Part shown: piece after piece, positions 10,590 to 22,232 of the stretch | Layout of the letters: the number at the start of each line of letters is the position of its first letter | Numbering within the stretch: the first letter of the stretch is position 1 | Assembly (NCBI RefSeq): GCF_000004195.4 | Contig: NC_030677.2 | Span: 176,254,019 to 176,318,018 of the forward strand | Reading direction: 5' to 3' | Source of the DNA: Xenopus tropicalis | Taxonomy: Eukaryota; Chordata; Amphibia; Anura; Pipidae | DNA: 64,000 nt | The notes under the pieces: generated by a model | Told to the model about the DNA's origin: nothing | The model's database searches: none | The model's input: the letters and a program-made list of their open reading frames with translations, nothing else | Position numbers and translations under genes: made by a program

Positions 10590-11212
10590 TTAAAGGGATA
10601 CTGTCATGATTTTTATGGTGTACTTTTTATTTCTAAATTACACTGTTTACATAGCAGATAATTCACTCTGCCATTTAAATTGTTATTCTTGAACCAACAA
10701 ATGCATTATTTTAGCTGTAATATTGGTGTGTAGGCGCCATCTCAGTGCATTGTGCCTGAGTCTGAGCTTTCAGAAGGAGCCAGTACTACACATTAGAACT
10801 GCTTTCAGATAACCTATTGTTTCTCCTACTCCCATGTAACTGGAAGAGTCCCAAGCCGGACTTGGATTTCTTACTATTGAGTGCTATTCTGGTACCTACT
10901 GGGAGCTGCTATCTTGCCTTTCCATTGTTCTGCTGATCGGCTGCTGGATGGGATGGGAGGGGGTGATATCACTCCAACTTGCAACTCAGCAGCAAAGTGT
11001 GACTGAAGTTTATCAGAGCACAGGTCACATGCCTGTGGCACCCTGGGAAATGAAGAAAATGGCTAGCCCTGTGTGAAATTTCAAAATTAAATTTAAGAAA
11101 AATCAGAGTTTTTGAAAAACAGATTTCAATGCAGGATTCTGCTGGAGAAGCTCTATTAACTGATGCTCTTAAAAAAAAAAAAACATGTTTTCCCATGACA
11201 GAGTTCCTTTAA
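10590..11212. mobile_element. TTAA-flanked MITE (AAGGGATACTGTCATG)
   Basis: The left end is TTAA + AGGGATACTGTCATG and the right end is CCCATGACAGAGTTCCT + TTAA, with 623 bp between the duplications. An A-run (11170-11183) lies near the right end. A 75-codon minus-strand frame inside has no domain and is not a gene. T2-like family, inferred from TSD and ends. Confidence 0.85.
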
Positions 11213-12033
11213 GTAGAGACAAATCTTCATTAACATATACTGAAAGAATATAGACCCCCTGCACTCACCTGTATTCATTTATGAAAGGGCACCTATAAAA
11301 ATATTTTCCCCCGATAGGAGGGCAACCCAAACTCTGGACGGAGGAAACAGTAATTTCAAAAATAGTCCCCCACTTTCATTCATTTCATTAAGCAGTCCAG
11401 CATTTATATGCATGTTATAGGGATGGAGTTTTACTTGCAACTTGCTTTTCTAAACAGTTGTCATTTTAATTGGGCACCCCAAGTTAAACAGAAATTGTCA
11501 ATGATGGAACTGCTGTAGATAGCCAGCTTAAAGGGAAACTAATATTGTGTATTAAATATGTTGGCCCATTTATATGGGTTATATAGGTAGGTTTATTGTA
11601 GATCCCAAATGATTCCCAGCAGTTTGAACTATTAGCAGTTTATCAAAACTTTCTTGACTCTCAGGAACATTAATCAAAATAGATACCTGTGTCAACTGAA
11701 TGGGTTCAACTGCTTCAATAGGTTAATTCCCATTCTACTCTCTGGTGGGAGTGGGCTCAGCAATGCAAATATTAATGACATAATTGTTAATAATAAAACC
11801 CACTTGTTTCCAAGAGCCATATATGAGGAATGATTGGGATATTCATTGGAAAAATAAAATGGAAACTTTCCTACTGTAGACCTGATGAAGTTACATAGAA
11901 AATTGAAGTGGGGTTATGTGGGGTTCACAAAAGTTAGTACAGCTGCAACTACTTTACTCATACCAAATACTGAGCGGCGTTATTCTCATTGCAACACCTC
12001 CTTACAGCTCACACCAGCGCTGCTAATAATATA
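11213..12033. other. Unassigned stretch
   Basis: CTTAAAGGGAAACTAATATTG at 11527 resembles the left end of a TTAA element, but no right end is apparent. No gene seen. Confidence 0.35.
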
Positions 12034-12364
12034 TACAGGTATAGGACCCATTATCCAGAATGCTCGGGACCAAGGGTATTCCGGATAAGGGGTCTTTCCG
12101 TAATTTGGATCTCCATACCTTAAGTCTACTAAAAAATTAATAAAACATTAATTAAACCCAATAGGATTGTTTTGCATCCAATAAGGATTATTTATATCTT
12201 AGTTGGGATCAATTACAAGGTTCTGTTTATTTCTACATAAAAAAAGGAAATCAGTTTTAAAATTCTGAATTATTTGCTTATAATGGAGTCTATGGGAGAC
12301 GGGCTTTCCGTAATTCGGAGCTTTCTGGATAACGGGTTTCCGGATAAGGGGTCCGATACCTGTA
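12034..12364. mobile_element. TA-flanked MITE (ACAGGTATAGGACC)
   Basis: Ends ACAGGTATAGGACC and GGTCCGATACCTGT are inverted repeats, flanked by TA. The interior shows the family phrases AGTCTACTAAAAAATTAATA, TTGGGATCAATTACAAGG and AATGGAGTCTATGGGAGA. Other copies: 20106-20649, 41114-41423, 54895-55153, 60908-61238 and a fragment at 50648. No coding capacity. Confidence 0.9.
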
Positions 12365-13195
12365 CTACTCTTTGGCTTCATACTTATATTGTAAATGTTG
12401 CAAGACCACCCATTTGCAGCGCATCTATAATGACCCAAACATTTAATAAAATAACCAGTGATAACTAGAGACTTTACATAACTGTATAATTCTATTGTTA
12501 TTCTGTCTTGCAGGCATTTTTCGTATTAAATAATTCTATATTGATGACCCAAGAGATTACATTTTAAGTTATCAGGGTAAATGGGCAGTATTTCTTTAAA
12601 AGGTAGATAACAGCAAGTATTCTCCTCCTGGACCAGTTCTTTTTATTTCATCATCTTTTATCTGCAGTTTAATTAGAGCCACATTCTCAGCACCATTTCT
12701 TCCAAACACAAGTTCAGAAAAGGTTATGCTTGTAGCACTTACAGCTGTTTGCAAGGCCACCATCAAACAGTCCTCAGGGACCAGTTAACAAGTTGAGCAA
12801 AGCTATAACTCATGCTCATTAGTGCCATTTAAGAATAAAAATGCAAAGGCTTGTATAGGGATCTGAAAGATAATGTGCATTATGAAAGGAGAACTTACAT
12901 TTTTGCTGATATGGAATGAAATCATTTTGCATAGTGAATATTTGTGCTTTTTATTGATGCTGTTTGATTCATCTAGCTGTAATTAGAGTTTTAGAGTTAT
13001 TTGGTAACACATGTATAAAGCCCAAAAACATTGCATGTTAGTCTACAACTATCTACTTCAAAAATACAGATTACATACAAACACTGACTAATACAGAAGT
13101 TAAATAAGTATAACAAAAAAGGGAAACTTGTGCTCTCGGGGTTGCAAAAATTACAAAATTCATACAGACAAGACATAAGACAAGAGATCTTCTGC
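12365..13195. other. Unassigned, single-copy-looking stretch
   Basis: No repeat or gene recognised; moderately A/T-rich with a run of homeodomain-like TAATTAG sites (12670, 12980). Could be regulatory, but the sequence alone does not show it. Confidence 0.35.
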
Positions 13196-13862
13196 ATTAA
13201 CATTATCAATTTATATAGGACATTAAGGCATTTAGTTCATTAAGCTACTAAAAAAGTGTCCTCCCCTGTAAATAAAAGGGGATTGTTTTTCCATATATTG
13301 CAATAAATTCAAGCTGGCCAACTATGTCAAAGTCATTACTTGTCAGGCCAGTCCTACACTCATTTTCATCTGATTTAGTTTACATTTTTCATATTGGTAA
13401 TGGTTCAGCAGTGTAGAGGATCTCTTGTTTTTGTCTGTATGAATTTTATGATCACAGCTTCATTGCACCCCGGCCTAATGGCTTAAAATGTAGTGGTGAT
13501 CACAACTTTCCCTTTTTTGCTGTAGTTTATACAGAAGCAGTGGCCCCATGTGGTAGCTCCCATCATTCCCAGCTACATTCAGGTGATCCCAGTGAAGCCA
13601 ATAAAAAGGCAACCATTTGGGAGTTTTAACCTTGAAAGCAAGCATGTTGCAGGTAAGACTTAGTCCCTGTGTAAAATGTATAATGAAGCAGTAGAATTCT
13701 TAATGAATCAAATGAAAGTGAGTGTAGGACTGGCCAGGCCTGGGATGATGAAGTCGGCCAGCTTGAATATATTGCAATATATGGACAAACAATTCCTGGG
13801 GGGATATTTCTAGTAGCTTAATGCACAACATGAATTAATGTCCTATATATTGATAATAGGGG
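13196..13862. mobile_element. Element with long (about 165 bp) terminal inverted repeats
   Basis: The left arm begins TTATCAATTTATATAGGACA and the right arm ends TGTCCTATATATTGATAA. Within the arms CAAGCTGGCC and TATTGCAATA at 13302-13318 pair with GGCCAGCTTGAATATATTGC near 13757, and GTCCTACACTCATTTTCATC pairs with GAAAGTGAGTGTAGGAC. The centre (about 13390-13690) has no open frame; part of it recurs at 40075-40125 (TTTATGGTCACAGCCTCATT). Superfamily not determined. Confidence 0.8.
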
Positions 13863-14182
13863 AGTTCAGAGGACCACTTGGCTTTCCCTGCAGGAGTTAT
13901 AGTAGGCCTTACCTATTAGAGCTTTTAATTGGAAGTGATAAGGTGTATAAGAATACCTTATTTAATTAGTAAAACATCAATATTAAAAAAGTGTTATATA
14001 TATTTAGAAATCTGCTGGTTGTCTCAATAGGACCAGATTGTAAGCCAAGTGGCAGTTGTACCTAGTAGTGTCCATGTGTAGAGAACGACACCCTTCTTTG
14101 GGTTTGCAGGGCTGTTGGGTAAAGGAAAACGGTAGAAGGCGGTGAAACACATGCTGCTGATTGCATGAATGCATAGAAAATT
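13863..14182. other. Unassigned sequence
   Basis: Short stretch between the long-TIR element and a LINE tail. GGAGTTCAGAGGACC resembles GCAGAGGACCTCATG at 40060, suggesting the repeat continues here, but its limits are unclear. Confidence 0.35.
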
Positions 14183-14330
14183 GCTGTTGCTATTATTATT
14201 ATAAACATAATTTATAAAGTGCCAACATATTCCACAGCTCTGTGCAGTAAAAGGTTGCACACATTGATCATACAGCTTTACATACAAAGCAGACAATAAC
14301 TAACCCAAAGAAGGGGGACCTGCCCAAAAC
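14183..14330 (-). mobile_element. LINE 3' tail (CR1/L2-like), minus strand
   Basis: On the minus strand this reads as a typical tail: GGGCAGGTCCCCCTTC, then GCACAGAGCTGTGGAATATG, TTGGCACTTTATAAATT and a TAA-rich microsatellite end. The same tail occurs on the plus strand split between about 37.27-37.34 kb and 39.9-40.0 kb, and on the minus strand at 43.9 kb. No coding part is attached here. Confidence 0.65.
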
Positions 14331-16306
14331 AGTCTAATGGAGAAGCGGTTGAAACACAAAGTGTGGGCATGATTGGGAGTCAGCAAGGCCAGACAAACAA
14401 TTCATTGGACAGTATGTGGAAGAGAAATCCAAGGAAGGGGTGCAGCCCTTTGCAATGTCTTGAATGTGAGAATGTGAGGAGGTAGTAAGAGAGGAGTTGA
14501 GGAGTAAGTCAGTAGAGGAGTGTAACAAAAAGAAACAACATGAAAAAATACCTTTTTCTCAAACACACCAAGACATTTTAAACATCTTAGAGGAAGTTAT
14601 TTCAGGAAATTGCACACTTTAGATTTTATACAGGTAAATATTATAATAAGCAGCACTATCTACAATCAGTAGGTGCCCAGATATTAATTTCACATGCTTA
14701 TCACATTTGATCATGAAAATTTCACTAAGTAGTTTCCCAGCTCTGTGCAAGATGGCTTACGTTTATTGCCAGCATAATTACTGTCTTACAAATGGATTTT
14801 TCCCCCATGAAGTATTCTTCTCTCATTTCTTTTAAAATGTGTAATCCTGTCTAAATAGTTCCACTCTGCCTTAAAATATTGCTGCTGTGTGCCAACAACA
14901 AACTTGGCTAAAATCATTTGTGATGCAGCTCAAACCATTTCAACACCCACACCTGCCAAAACACTTAAAACAATAGCCATTGACATCAACTTTCAAACAT
15001 GCGAGTAAAAAACTATCCATGAGCCCAGTCATATCCAAGCAATAACTGGATTTGTTATCCCAGGTGTATATTTTACCATCACACCAGCTTAATAATTTTG
15101 GACACTAAATACAAAGAAGGATTAAAAAATGTAAAATGAAATAATAAAAAAATAGAGACAAAGAAAAGAAGGGAAAAAGAGATACATAAAAAAATCCTAC
15201 TAAGATGTAAGTGTTCTTTGCTGGCGAGCCATTCCATAAAACACACTTGCCTCATCAGTTTATAATATATCATAAAGAGAACAATGACAGGCATGTGTTT
15301 AGAAAACCATGTTCTATAATGAACGCAGCAGCGTTTACAGAAATCACTGACAGCCCAATGACAATGATAGAGTTAAACATTTCATAGTCCCAAGTGCATC
15401 AGTTTTGCCTTTGGGAAGGGGAAAGTCCATGAATAAGAATGGGAGTTTGGGAATGAATTGATATTTAAAATACAAAGGTAGCATAACCAATGTATCTATA
15501 CATTTATTTAGATGCACATTTGTAGCACTGTGTTTTTGTAGGGATATTTTGTAGTGATATAGTGTAGCAACCATTCAGTTTAGCTGCAAAAGCTTCATGT
15601 CCTTTTTTTGTCAAATAAAAGTGAATTCTACTTTCATTTCATATAATGTTCAAGGTCATTCGTCTTCTTTAAAAAAAAAAAACCAAAGAAAGGTAATTGC
15701 ATTGATTGCCAGACTGCTACCCCAACTTGCCTCTAGCTGTATGACATCATGTAGAATTCACAGAAGCTCTGAACTTCTCTCCAGCCCCTTGGGGAAATTT
15801 TAGCAATATTCACTTGTCTTTATCTTTTTAATGTCTCATGTTCTTATTTAAACATCACATTTTGTACACTCTTAGCTCATTTACAGCCTAAAACAGTGTT
15901 ATAAGAGCTGCAGGCTCTTATCTGCTTTTTAAAAAATCTTTTGGAATACTAGTTGAGGAATAAAATAGGCCACTTGTTTTTGACAATAGGACAAACTGCA
16001 ACATGCAGCTGATTGTTTTGACATAAATGAGATGATGGTACTAATAGCTTATTGACTGAGGGTGTCTGAATGGCCCATGAAGGATTGTTATATCATTACA
16101 GAATTGCTAATCAAGATTGCAAACAAATGGCTAATTTATAACACAAACTCTAGTCGGAAAACATCTGGGTTGCTGAAAATAATTCTAATGTCTTGATGTA
16201 TTTATGTCGCAAACAGTAAATGGTGAAGGAAATCCTATATTGAAACCTTCAGCTTTTTCTTAACTTTTGGAAGCATTAGCTCAGAACATTTGAAATTACT
16301 TTCATG
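14331..16306. other. Single-copy-looking stretch, no gene recognised
   Basis: Long A/T-rich region with no repeat family I can name. AAGAGCTGCAGGCTCTT at 15903-15919 is a small near-perfect palindrome. Open frames here are short and show no domains. From 15820 to 16300 the sequence lacks low-complexity runs and could be conserved non-coding DNA. Confidence 0.35.
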
Positions 16307-16314
16307 AGCTAAAG

Positions 16315-17307
16315 CAGTGCCGAGGGCCGGAATTTCTCTCACATACATGGTGGAGGGCCGCTAATGGAAGCCAGTGTTGGCCACTCCCCCATTTTAAACC
16401 ACACCCACTTCAAACCACACCCATTTTATCACAATGGTCGCTGATATCAACCATCATTCATATGTTAACCATGGTTTGCTACTATTAAAATCAGCAGGGT
16501 TTATCCCGCTAAAACAAATCCTGTTGTGCCAGTATTTTTTGCTATTTGGATCGTGGTGGAGAGTGCCAATGTCTCTCTAAATACTGTGCACCAGGTGGAA
16601 CAGAGTGGAAAGGCCAGGGTGTGCTGGTGAGTGTGGATTGGCAAAGAGTTATATTATGTCATATTAAGACACACCCTTAAATCCATATGCCTCCTCCCCT
16701 GTGGATAGCACAGCAACCCCCAGCATATAATTACACACCTTAGAGACCATTTAATGGCTATTTCCAACTGCTAACAAACTCCCAGAACAAACCCCTGCCA
16801 GGTTCACCTCCCACAGGCAGCATAGGGTAGGCAGTGTATGGCACACACAGGCAAAACTCTACCTGTCCTATGCTGCCTGTGTGTGCTATACTCTTCCTGT
16901 CCTATGTTGCCTGTGGGTGCCATACTCTGCCTGTCCTATGCTGCCTGTGGGTGTCATACCCTCCCTGCCCTATGCTACCTATGTGCCATACTCTGCCTAC
17001 CCTATGCTGCCTATACACAGGCAGCATAGTCCAGGCAGCACATACAATGTCTGAGGTGTGAAGAGGTGAACAATGGGGGTGATTACAGCCTGAGCCTGAG
17101 GTGTGAACACTGCAGAGGGTGAACAATACAGAGATTACAGCCTGAATCTGAGGTGAGAACCATGCAGGGGGCCAGTTAATCACAGTACTGATACCATTTA
17201 AGGCTAACACAAAGTTAAGCCATCAAAGCAGCCAGACAGGTGGGGGGCCACACAGAGGGCGGTCGAGGGCCGCATGCGGCCCGCGGGCCGCCAGTTGGAC
17301 AGCACTG
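16315..17307. mobile_element. Non-autonomous hAT element with exact 8-bp TSD and inner repeats
   Basis: It begins CAGTGCCGAGGGCCGG and ends GCCAGTTGGACAGCACTG, with exact 8-bp direct repeats AGCTAAAG at 16307-16314 and 17308-17315. GC-rich sub-terminal sequence (GCATGCGGCCCGCGGGCCGC) is typical of CAGTG hAT families. The middle (16815-17035) holds about six degraded 34-bp repeats in which CATACTCTGCCTGCCCTATG recurs; short open frames there are products of the repeat. The copy at 55.5-56.8 kb is in the opposite orientation. Confidence 0.9.
16815..17035. repeat. Degraded 34-bp tandem repeats in the hAT element
   Basis: About six imperfect units built from 'ctgcctgtcctatg' and 'ctgcctgtgggtgccata'. 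The first unit (GGCAGCATAGGGTAGGCAG) is in the reverse orientation to the rest, so the array is itself partly palindromic, as in the 55.5-kb copy. Confidence 0.85.
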
Positions 17308-17315
17308 AGCTAAAG

Positions 17316-17649
17316 GCAAAATCACCAATGAGAAACAATGAATTCAGAAGCATAAAGAACTTTACAGAAGTCCAGTAATCTAGTCCAGTAAAAATCTTGA
17401 TGAATTACTTCTTTCCTCACTTTCTGGAATGTTTGAAACCATTAAACATTAGTTACTTTGCTCTGCTTTGACACATATACTGGAGTGGAGGCTGCTTACT
17501 ACTCGTAAGAATATAATGTTGAAAAAACACCAATAAACATCAGAACCTTAATGCAGAGCTCAAGAAAAAAAAGCACAAAGGATTAGACTGAGTAAGACGT
17601 GTGGGCAAGGTGATTTAATAGAGTAGCAAAGTCTAAAGGTCACTATTCC
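17316..17649. other. Unassigned sequence
   Basis: No feature recognised between the hAT element and the LINE fragment; it may include degraded LINE sequence upstream of the RT motif. Confidence 0.35.
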
Positions 17650-17885
17650 ATACTCATCCTTCTAGATCTCTCTCTGCAGCTTTTGACAAAGTTGACCACC
17701 CACTCCTCCTAGACATTCTGTACTCAGCTGGCATTCATGACACTGCTGTTTAAATCTTATCTTTGTGACAGTTCCTTTAAAGTTGCTTTCTCTTACTCTA
17801 CTTCCACCTCATTCCCACTCTCTGTTGGAGTTCCTCCATGCTCTGTCTTAGGCCCTTTGCTGTTCTTAATCTATACAACTTCTCT
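17650..17885 (+). pseudogene. LINE reverse transcriptase fragment (motifs A and B)
   Basis: The plus strand encodes, across a 2-nt frame shift, LLDLS then [20 protein letters not shown] (motif A with its catalytic Asp) and, after stops and another shift, [18 protein letters not shown] (motif B region; the usual Gly-Gln-Gly is altered). These are standard in CR1/L2-type LINE ORF2 proteins. Nothing before motif A is recognisable and motif C is absent. It is a dead fragment; the clade is inferred. Confidence 0.85.
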
Positions 17886-18014
17886 AGGGAAATGTATTTA
17901 GTCATTTGGACTTCAGTAGCACCTTTATGGCAATGAGAACCAACTCTGCCTCTCTACTCGCAACTGCAAGACTTCTCCTGGCCTTCTGCTTGTCTCTGCA
18001 TTGAATCATCAGAT

Positions 18015-18205
18015 GTAGCTGATATCCACCGAAAATGCAAAGTCTTGCATTTTTTGGCGAATAAGGGCTTTGTGTGCCTGCACCCAAGTGTATTTAATGC
18101 TTCCCGGGGCAGGCAGAGGTAAGAGGATTTTACAGTAGCGGGGCTTATATTCAGCAAGTGTTTTTTGGCTTGCCGAGAAAGCGCTCTGTGTGGCATTAGC
18201 CTTAA
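18015..18205. repeat. Copy of the dispersed double-hairpin repeat
   Basis: Contains GTGTGCCTGCACCCAAGTG and GGGGCTTATATTCAGCAAGTG followed by TTGGCTTGCCGAGAAA, parallel to 9440-9560 but more diverged, ending GTGTGGCATTAGCCTTA. That ending is shared with 29473-29488. Confidence 0.6.
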
Positions 18206-19358
18206 TATTACTAAACAAATAAGGTGTAATTGTGGATTTGGAACGGTTATTGGTATACAGTATTAAAGTATAACATACAAAGTCAGTTGTTATAAAGGTT
18301 GGATATCACAATGGTCTGAACAATAATATTTTTCCTCCTCCTCCTCCTCCCTAGTTCATTTACCATATAAAACATTTCCTGACAACAATACCTTTATACA
18401 GTGTCCCTTATTCTGTTGCCTACAGTCCATGTGCTATTTGTTTACTAAAGTTACTGAAGTACTAAATTAAAATACCTGGCACATTTCAGTAGCCAATTCT
18501 GCTTGATTCTGACCTCTTAGTACTGGAATTATGCAGAGGACTCCAGCAGTGAAAGGCTGATTTGCCACATTGTTTACATAATTTGGATTTAATTAGAACA
18601 TCAGGGTATTGTAGTAGAAGAAGTTTGCCTAGGGTTATTCACCCATAGCAACCAATTAGATGTTTTGGATTTAAACAGCTGAACAGTAAATACTATCTGC
18701 TGAATCTTTTGTGTAGAATTTAAAATTCCACATAAACCAAAGTACCTTGTATTACTTGAACTAAGCTAGCATATTTAATTGCAAAACATTGCTATTTTTT
18801 AACGTGTAAATATTTTGGAATCCTTTCAACACTGTAAAAACTGCTGCTTTATGATAAGAAAACCCATTGCTATTTATGTAGAAAAATGAAAATGCCGTGT
18901 TTAGTATTTCATAATTCTTTGCATAAAAACATGTTTTTCGTGTGCCACTACCCTCACATAAAGTTTAGAACTTGTAGAACAGATTTCAAAAACAATGTAT
19001 AGTATGTGAGAATAATGACATTTTTAAGATATCTTGTATTTCATCCCCACTTTCCCCTGTATTTAACATTCCTTGCGCATTTCATAACATCCCTGTGCTT
19101 AATAATTCATTGCATACATTTACTCTACATGAGCAGAACAAGGTTACTGGGTGACCATTCCTCTGGAAAGGTTAGTTATTCTTAGTTAATTGGTTACATT
19201 TATGTATTGAGAACATAATTGGCAGGTCCAGCCTTTGGGGTAAAATATTAATGAATGGAAGAGAAAGTAAGAAGGAGTAGAAATGAAGGAGCCTCACAAG
19301 GTGCCATATGTGGGATCACATTTTCAAAAGTTGTTGCCTTTCTCAAAAGTGCACTCTT
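18206..19358. other. Single-copy-looking stretch, no gene recognised
   Basis: Apart from the (TCC)n run I see no repeat and no coding signal. The A/T-rich sequence at 18590-19200 contains several TTAATTG-like sites. Confidence 0.35.
18332..18351. repeat. (TCC)n microsatellite
   Basis: Six uninterrupted CTC/TCC units. Confidence 0.9.
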
Positions 19359-19612
19359 TTAAAGGGGAACTGTCATATATTCATTAAAACAACTCATCAG
19401 TTTGGAATGCATGTTTAAAGCCCACCTAATACCCCTATATTGTTTTCCCCACCAGAGGTGCAGGCTAATAGAGCCCACCGTCCACATAGGGGAAACAATA
19501 GTTTTTTTTAGAAAACTCCCCCTGCCAGCACTGGGCCCCTTTCTGGAGGGTGGGCTCTATTGCCCTGCCCCTCTGGTGGGGAAACAATATAGGGGTGATA
19601 GGTGCACTTTAA
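19359..19612. mobile_element. TTAA MITE with long inner hairpin
   Basis: Left end TTAA + AGGGGAACTGTC; right border GTGCACT + TTAA, where the terminal repeat is truncated. The inner hairpin is strong: ACCCCTATATTGTTTTCCCC and ACCAGAGG at 19430-19457 pair with CCTCTGGTGGGGAAACAATA and TAGGGGT at 19569-19596, and TAATAGAGCCCACC pairs with GGTGGGCTCTATTG. Confidence 0.8.
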
Positions 19613-20105
19613 TACATTTGTTTTATATATAGCTATCAAATTTTTTTCTCTAGTTCAACCAACACACTCTTGATAAAGGGGTTTAAAAATAACCATGAAT
19701 GTTACCTTGTTTATTAAAAAATCAGATAATAAAAAGAGTGATTGAATTAATGTGTAAAAAAAATGCAAATACCTTGAATTTGTACTTTTTGCTTCAATTT
19801 TAGTGGGTCACAAAGCTTAAAAAATTTCAGAAAAACTCGAAATGCCCGAATTGACTAAATAGTTAAAGTTTGAACTAGAACACATTCCATTGACTTCAAC
19901 ATGACTTTGAAAGCTTTTAGCTTTAGAAGTTTAACATTTAAGTTTACCATGTTTTTTTAGCTTGATAAATATCAAAACTTCGCATTTTTTAATCATTATT
20001 CAATTTGATGTTTTAACACAAAAAAACTTGAATTGCAGAAAAAATATGAACATTGATAACTTCCTTAGGTTTTCTTGTTCCTTGTATCTGTCCTTTGTTT
20101 GGCTG

Positions 20106-20649
20106 TACAGGTATGGGATCCATTATCCAAAAACCCATTATCCTGAAAGTTTCAGATTATGGGAAGGCCATCTCCAATAGACTCTATTTTAATCAAATAA
20201 CTAACATTTTTAAAAAACATCCCCTTTTCTCTGTAATAATAAAACAGTACCTTGGTCCCACCTAAGATATAATTAATCCTTATTGGAGGCAAAACAAGCC
20301 TATTGGGTTTATTTAACGTTTCAGGGATTTTTTTTGCAGACTAAGGGGCAGATTTATCAAAATGTGAGTTTAAAGCTTAATACATAAAAGCTCACCCACA
20401 TTCTACAGATTCCTATGGGATTTTTAGAAGTTTATTTATCAAATGGTCCTAACTTTTACCCATTGATAAATACACTTACAAAAATCCCATAGAATGAACA
20501 GAACATGGGTGAGTTTTTATGTATCAAGCTCTAAACTCACACTTTAATAAATGTGCCCCTTAAAGTATGGGGATTCAAATTATGGAAAGATCTCTTATCC
20601 AGAAAAGCCCAGGTCCAGAGCATTCTGGATAATAGGTCCCATACCTGTA
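20106..20649. mobile_element. TA-flanked MITE interrupted by a Harbinger-like MITE
   Basis: Starts TACAGGTATGGGATCC and ends GGTCCCATACCTGTA. Relative to the other family members the body is in reverse order (AGACTCTATTTT, then TACCTTGGTCCCA...). It is split at the 'GACTTAAGG' site by the element at 20345-20560, so the host MITE is older. Confidence 0.9.
20345..20560. mobile_element. Harbinger-like MITE with TAA TSD
   Basis: Begins GGGGCAGATTTATCAAA and ends TTTAATAAATGTGCCCC, flanked on both sides by TAA (20342-20344 and 20561-20563). The halves pair throughout, for example AAAGCTCACCCACATTCT against AACATGGGTGAGTTTT. This is the best preserved family member; 499-715 is a diverged copy. Confidence 0.9.
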
Positions 20650-21743
20650 GTAGCATTTGTCCATATGAACACCTTATCTTAACTTATTCTAGCCAACTGA
20701 AATACAAGTAATATGTAACGTACACATTAGAAGATACATGACAAATAATGTAAAAGAAGGTTAAGCCTTAGCAATTTTGAACTAGATTAGATATTTTGTC
20801 CTTTGCAACTGAATTAGGAAAATGTCATGTGTTGTGCCCTAAACCTTCTACTGAACCTTGTACTGATCCTTATACTGAACCTGGAACTGAAAGCCTGTGA
20901 GGGCAATATTTTAATTAATTTAATTTCCTAAACACTCCAATACATGTTCTTGTAGTTTCTGTTCCTTTCTAGAAAGGCGACAGTCTTTAGTGTAAGCAAA
21001 TGATAAAACAAAGAATAAGGGTAAAAGGCAGAACCCCCTGTTTGCTTTCTGAATACATTGAAGTGGGTTATATGTTTATATGATGAACTTACATCTATGT
21101 ATATAAATACAGCACTCTCCATATGCATTATCCATATCTACCCCCAATTAGTATGCACCACCTTTTATTTATGTTTCTAAGCTACAACACCCAAATGTGT
21201 AATGCAAATACCATGATAAAATAATATGCATAGTTAAAAATTATAGAAAACATTTCTGCCCCCTGCCTCTCTATGCCTATTTTACGGCAATGCACAGGGC
21301 AAGGGCACAATAGCAGATTGCGTTTCACACACAGACAAAGAAAAGCAGTTTCACTTTCAAGCACTCACCACTATAGCCCCATTAACAGGCCTGGCATTGG
21401 GCTACATGGAGATCAGTCTAAAGATGCTTGCTCTCCCATTTTAATATCTACTCTTGGCCTCCTCATGTAGGGAATCAAATGACAAAGATAAAGGAGGTAG
21501 GAGTTACCCCACAAGAGGAGCCCAGATGACAGGGCAGGTGGTTGCTTGTAACACCTTTGTACTGCGCTCCTCAAGGCTTCATATGGGTTGATGATTGTGT
21601 GGTTATTGGGGTGTACCAGCCTACCTTATTATTATTATTATTATTAGTAGTAGTAGTAGTAGTATTATTATTATTTGCGCTTCATTCAATGTGGGTGGCA
21701 GCTTTTTTCTTCTGCCACTTTCCAGCTTTCAAATGGGGGCCAG
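20650..21743. other. Unassigned stretch
   Basis: Apart from the microsatellite no repeat or gene is recognised. 20840-20890 has three short imperfect repeats of 'actgaaccttgtactgatcctta'. Confidence 0.35.
21626..21675. repeat. (TTA)n(TAG)n(TTA)n microsatellite
   Basis: Runs of ATT/TTA, then AGT repeats, then TTA again over 50 bp. Confidence 0.95.
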
Positions 21744-21912
21744 TAGGGCTCATTTATAAACACTGGGCAAATCTGCATCTGGGCAGTAACCCATAGTAAC
21801 CAATCAGTGATTAGCTTTTTTCAGCCAGCATCAAATTGAACAATAACACCAAACATCCCATTGGTTGCCATGGGTTACTGCCCTGGTGCAAATTTGCCCA
21901 TTGTGTATAAAT
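21744..21912. mobile_element. Palindromic MITE (CACTGGGCAAAT family)
   Basis: Left half CACTGGGCAAATCTGC and CAGTAACCCATAGTAACCAA pairs with TTGGTTGCCATGGGTTACTG and GCAAATTTGCCCATTGTG on the right. A second copy is at 63376-63532. No open frame. Confidence 0.8.
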
Positions 21913-21954
21913 TACTTCCACTGATTGGCAGCCCAAAAACTAATGCTCCATGAG

Positions 21955-22232
21955 TTTAAAATGTTATTGTTAATTTGTATTTCTTATCTTACTGTTCAAG
22001 CCCTCCCCTTTTCATCTTACAGTCTCTTCTTCAAACCACTGCCTGGTTGCTGGGGTAAACTGGACCCTAGGAACCAGATAGCTGCCAAAATTCCAAACTG
22101 GAGCGCTAATAACTTAAAAATGAATAATTAAAAAAACCACAATAAATAAAAAATGAAGATCAATTGCAAATTCTCTCAGAATATCACTGCATTATACTAA
22201 AAGTTAATGTAAAGGTAAACTACCTGTGTGAC
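21955..22232. mobile_element. Diverged copy of the GGGGTGGTTCACC MITE
   Basis: Shares the order of phrases with 44369-44845: 'caaaccactgcctggttgctgg', 'ccaaactggag', 'aattgcaaattctctcagaatatcact' and 'atactaaaagttaa'. The left terminal repeat is lost; the right one is degraded. Confidence 0.65.
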
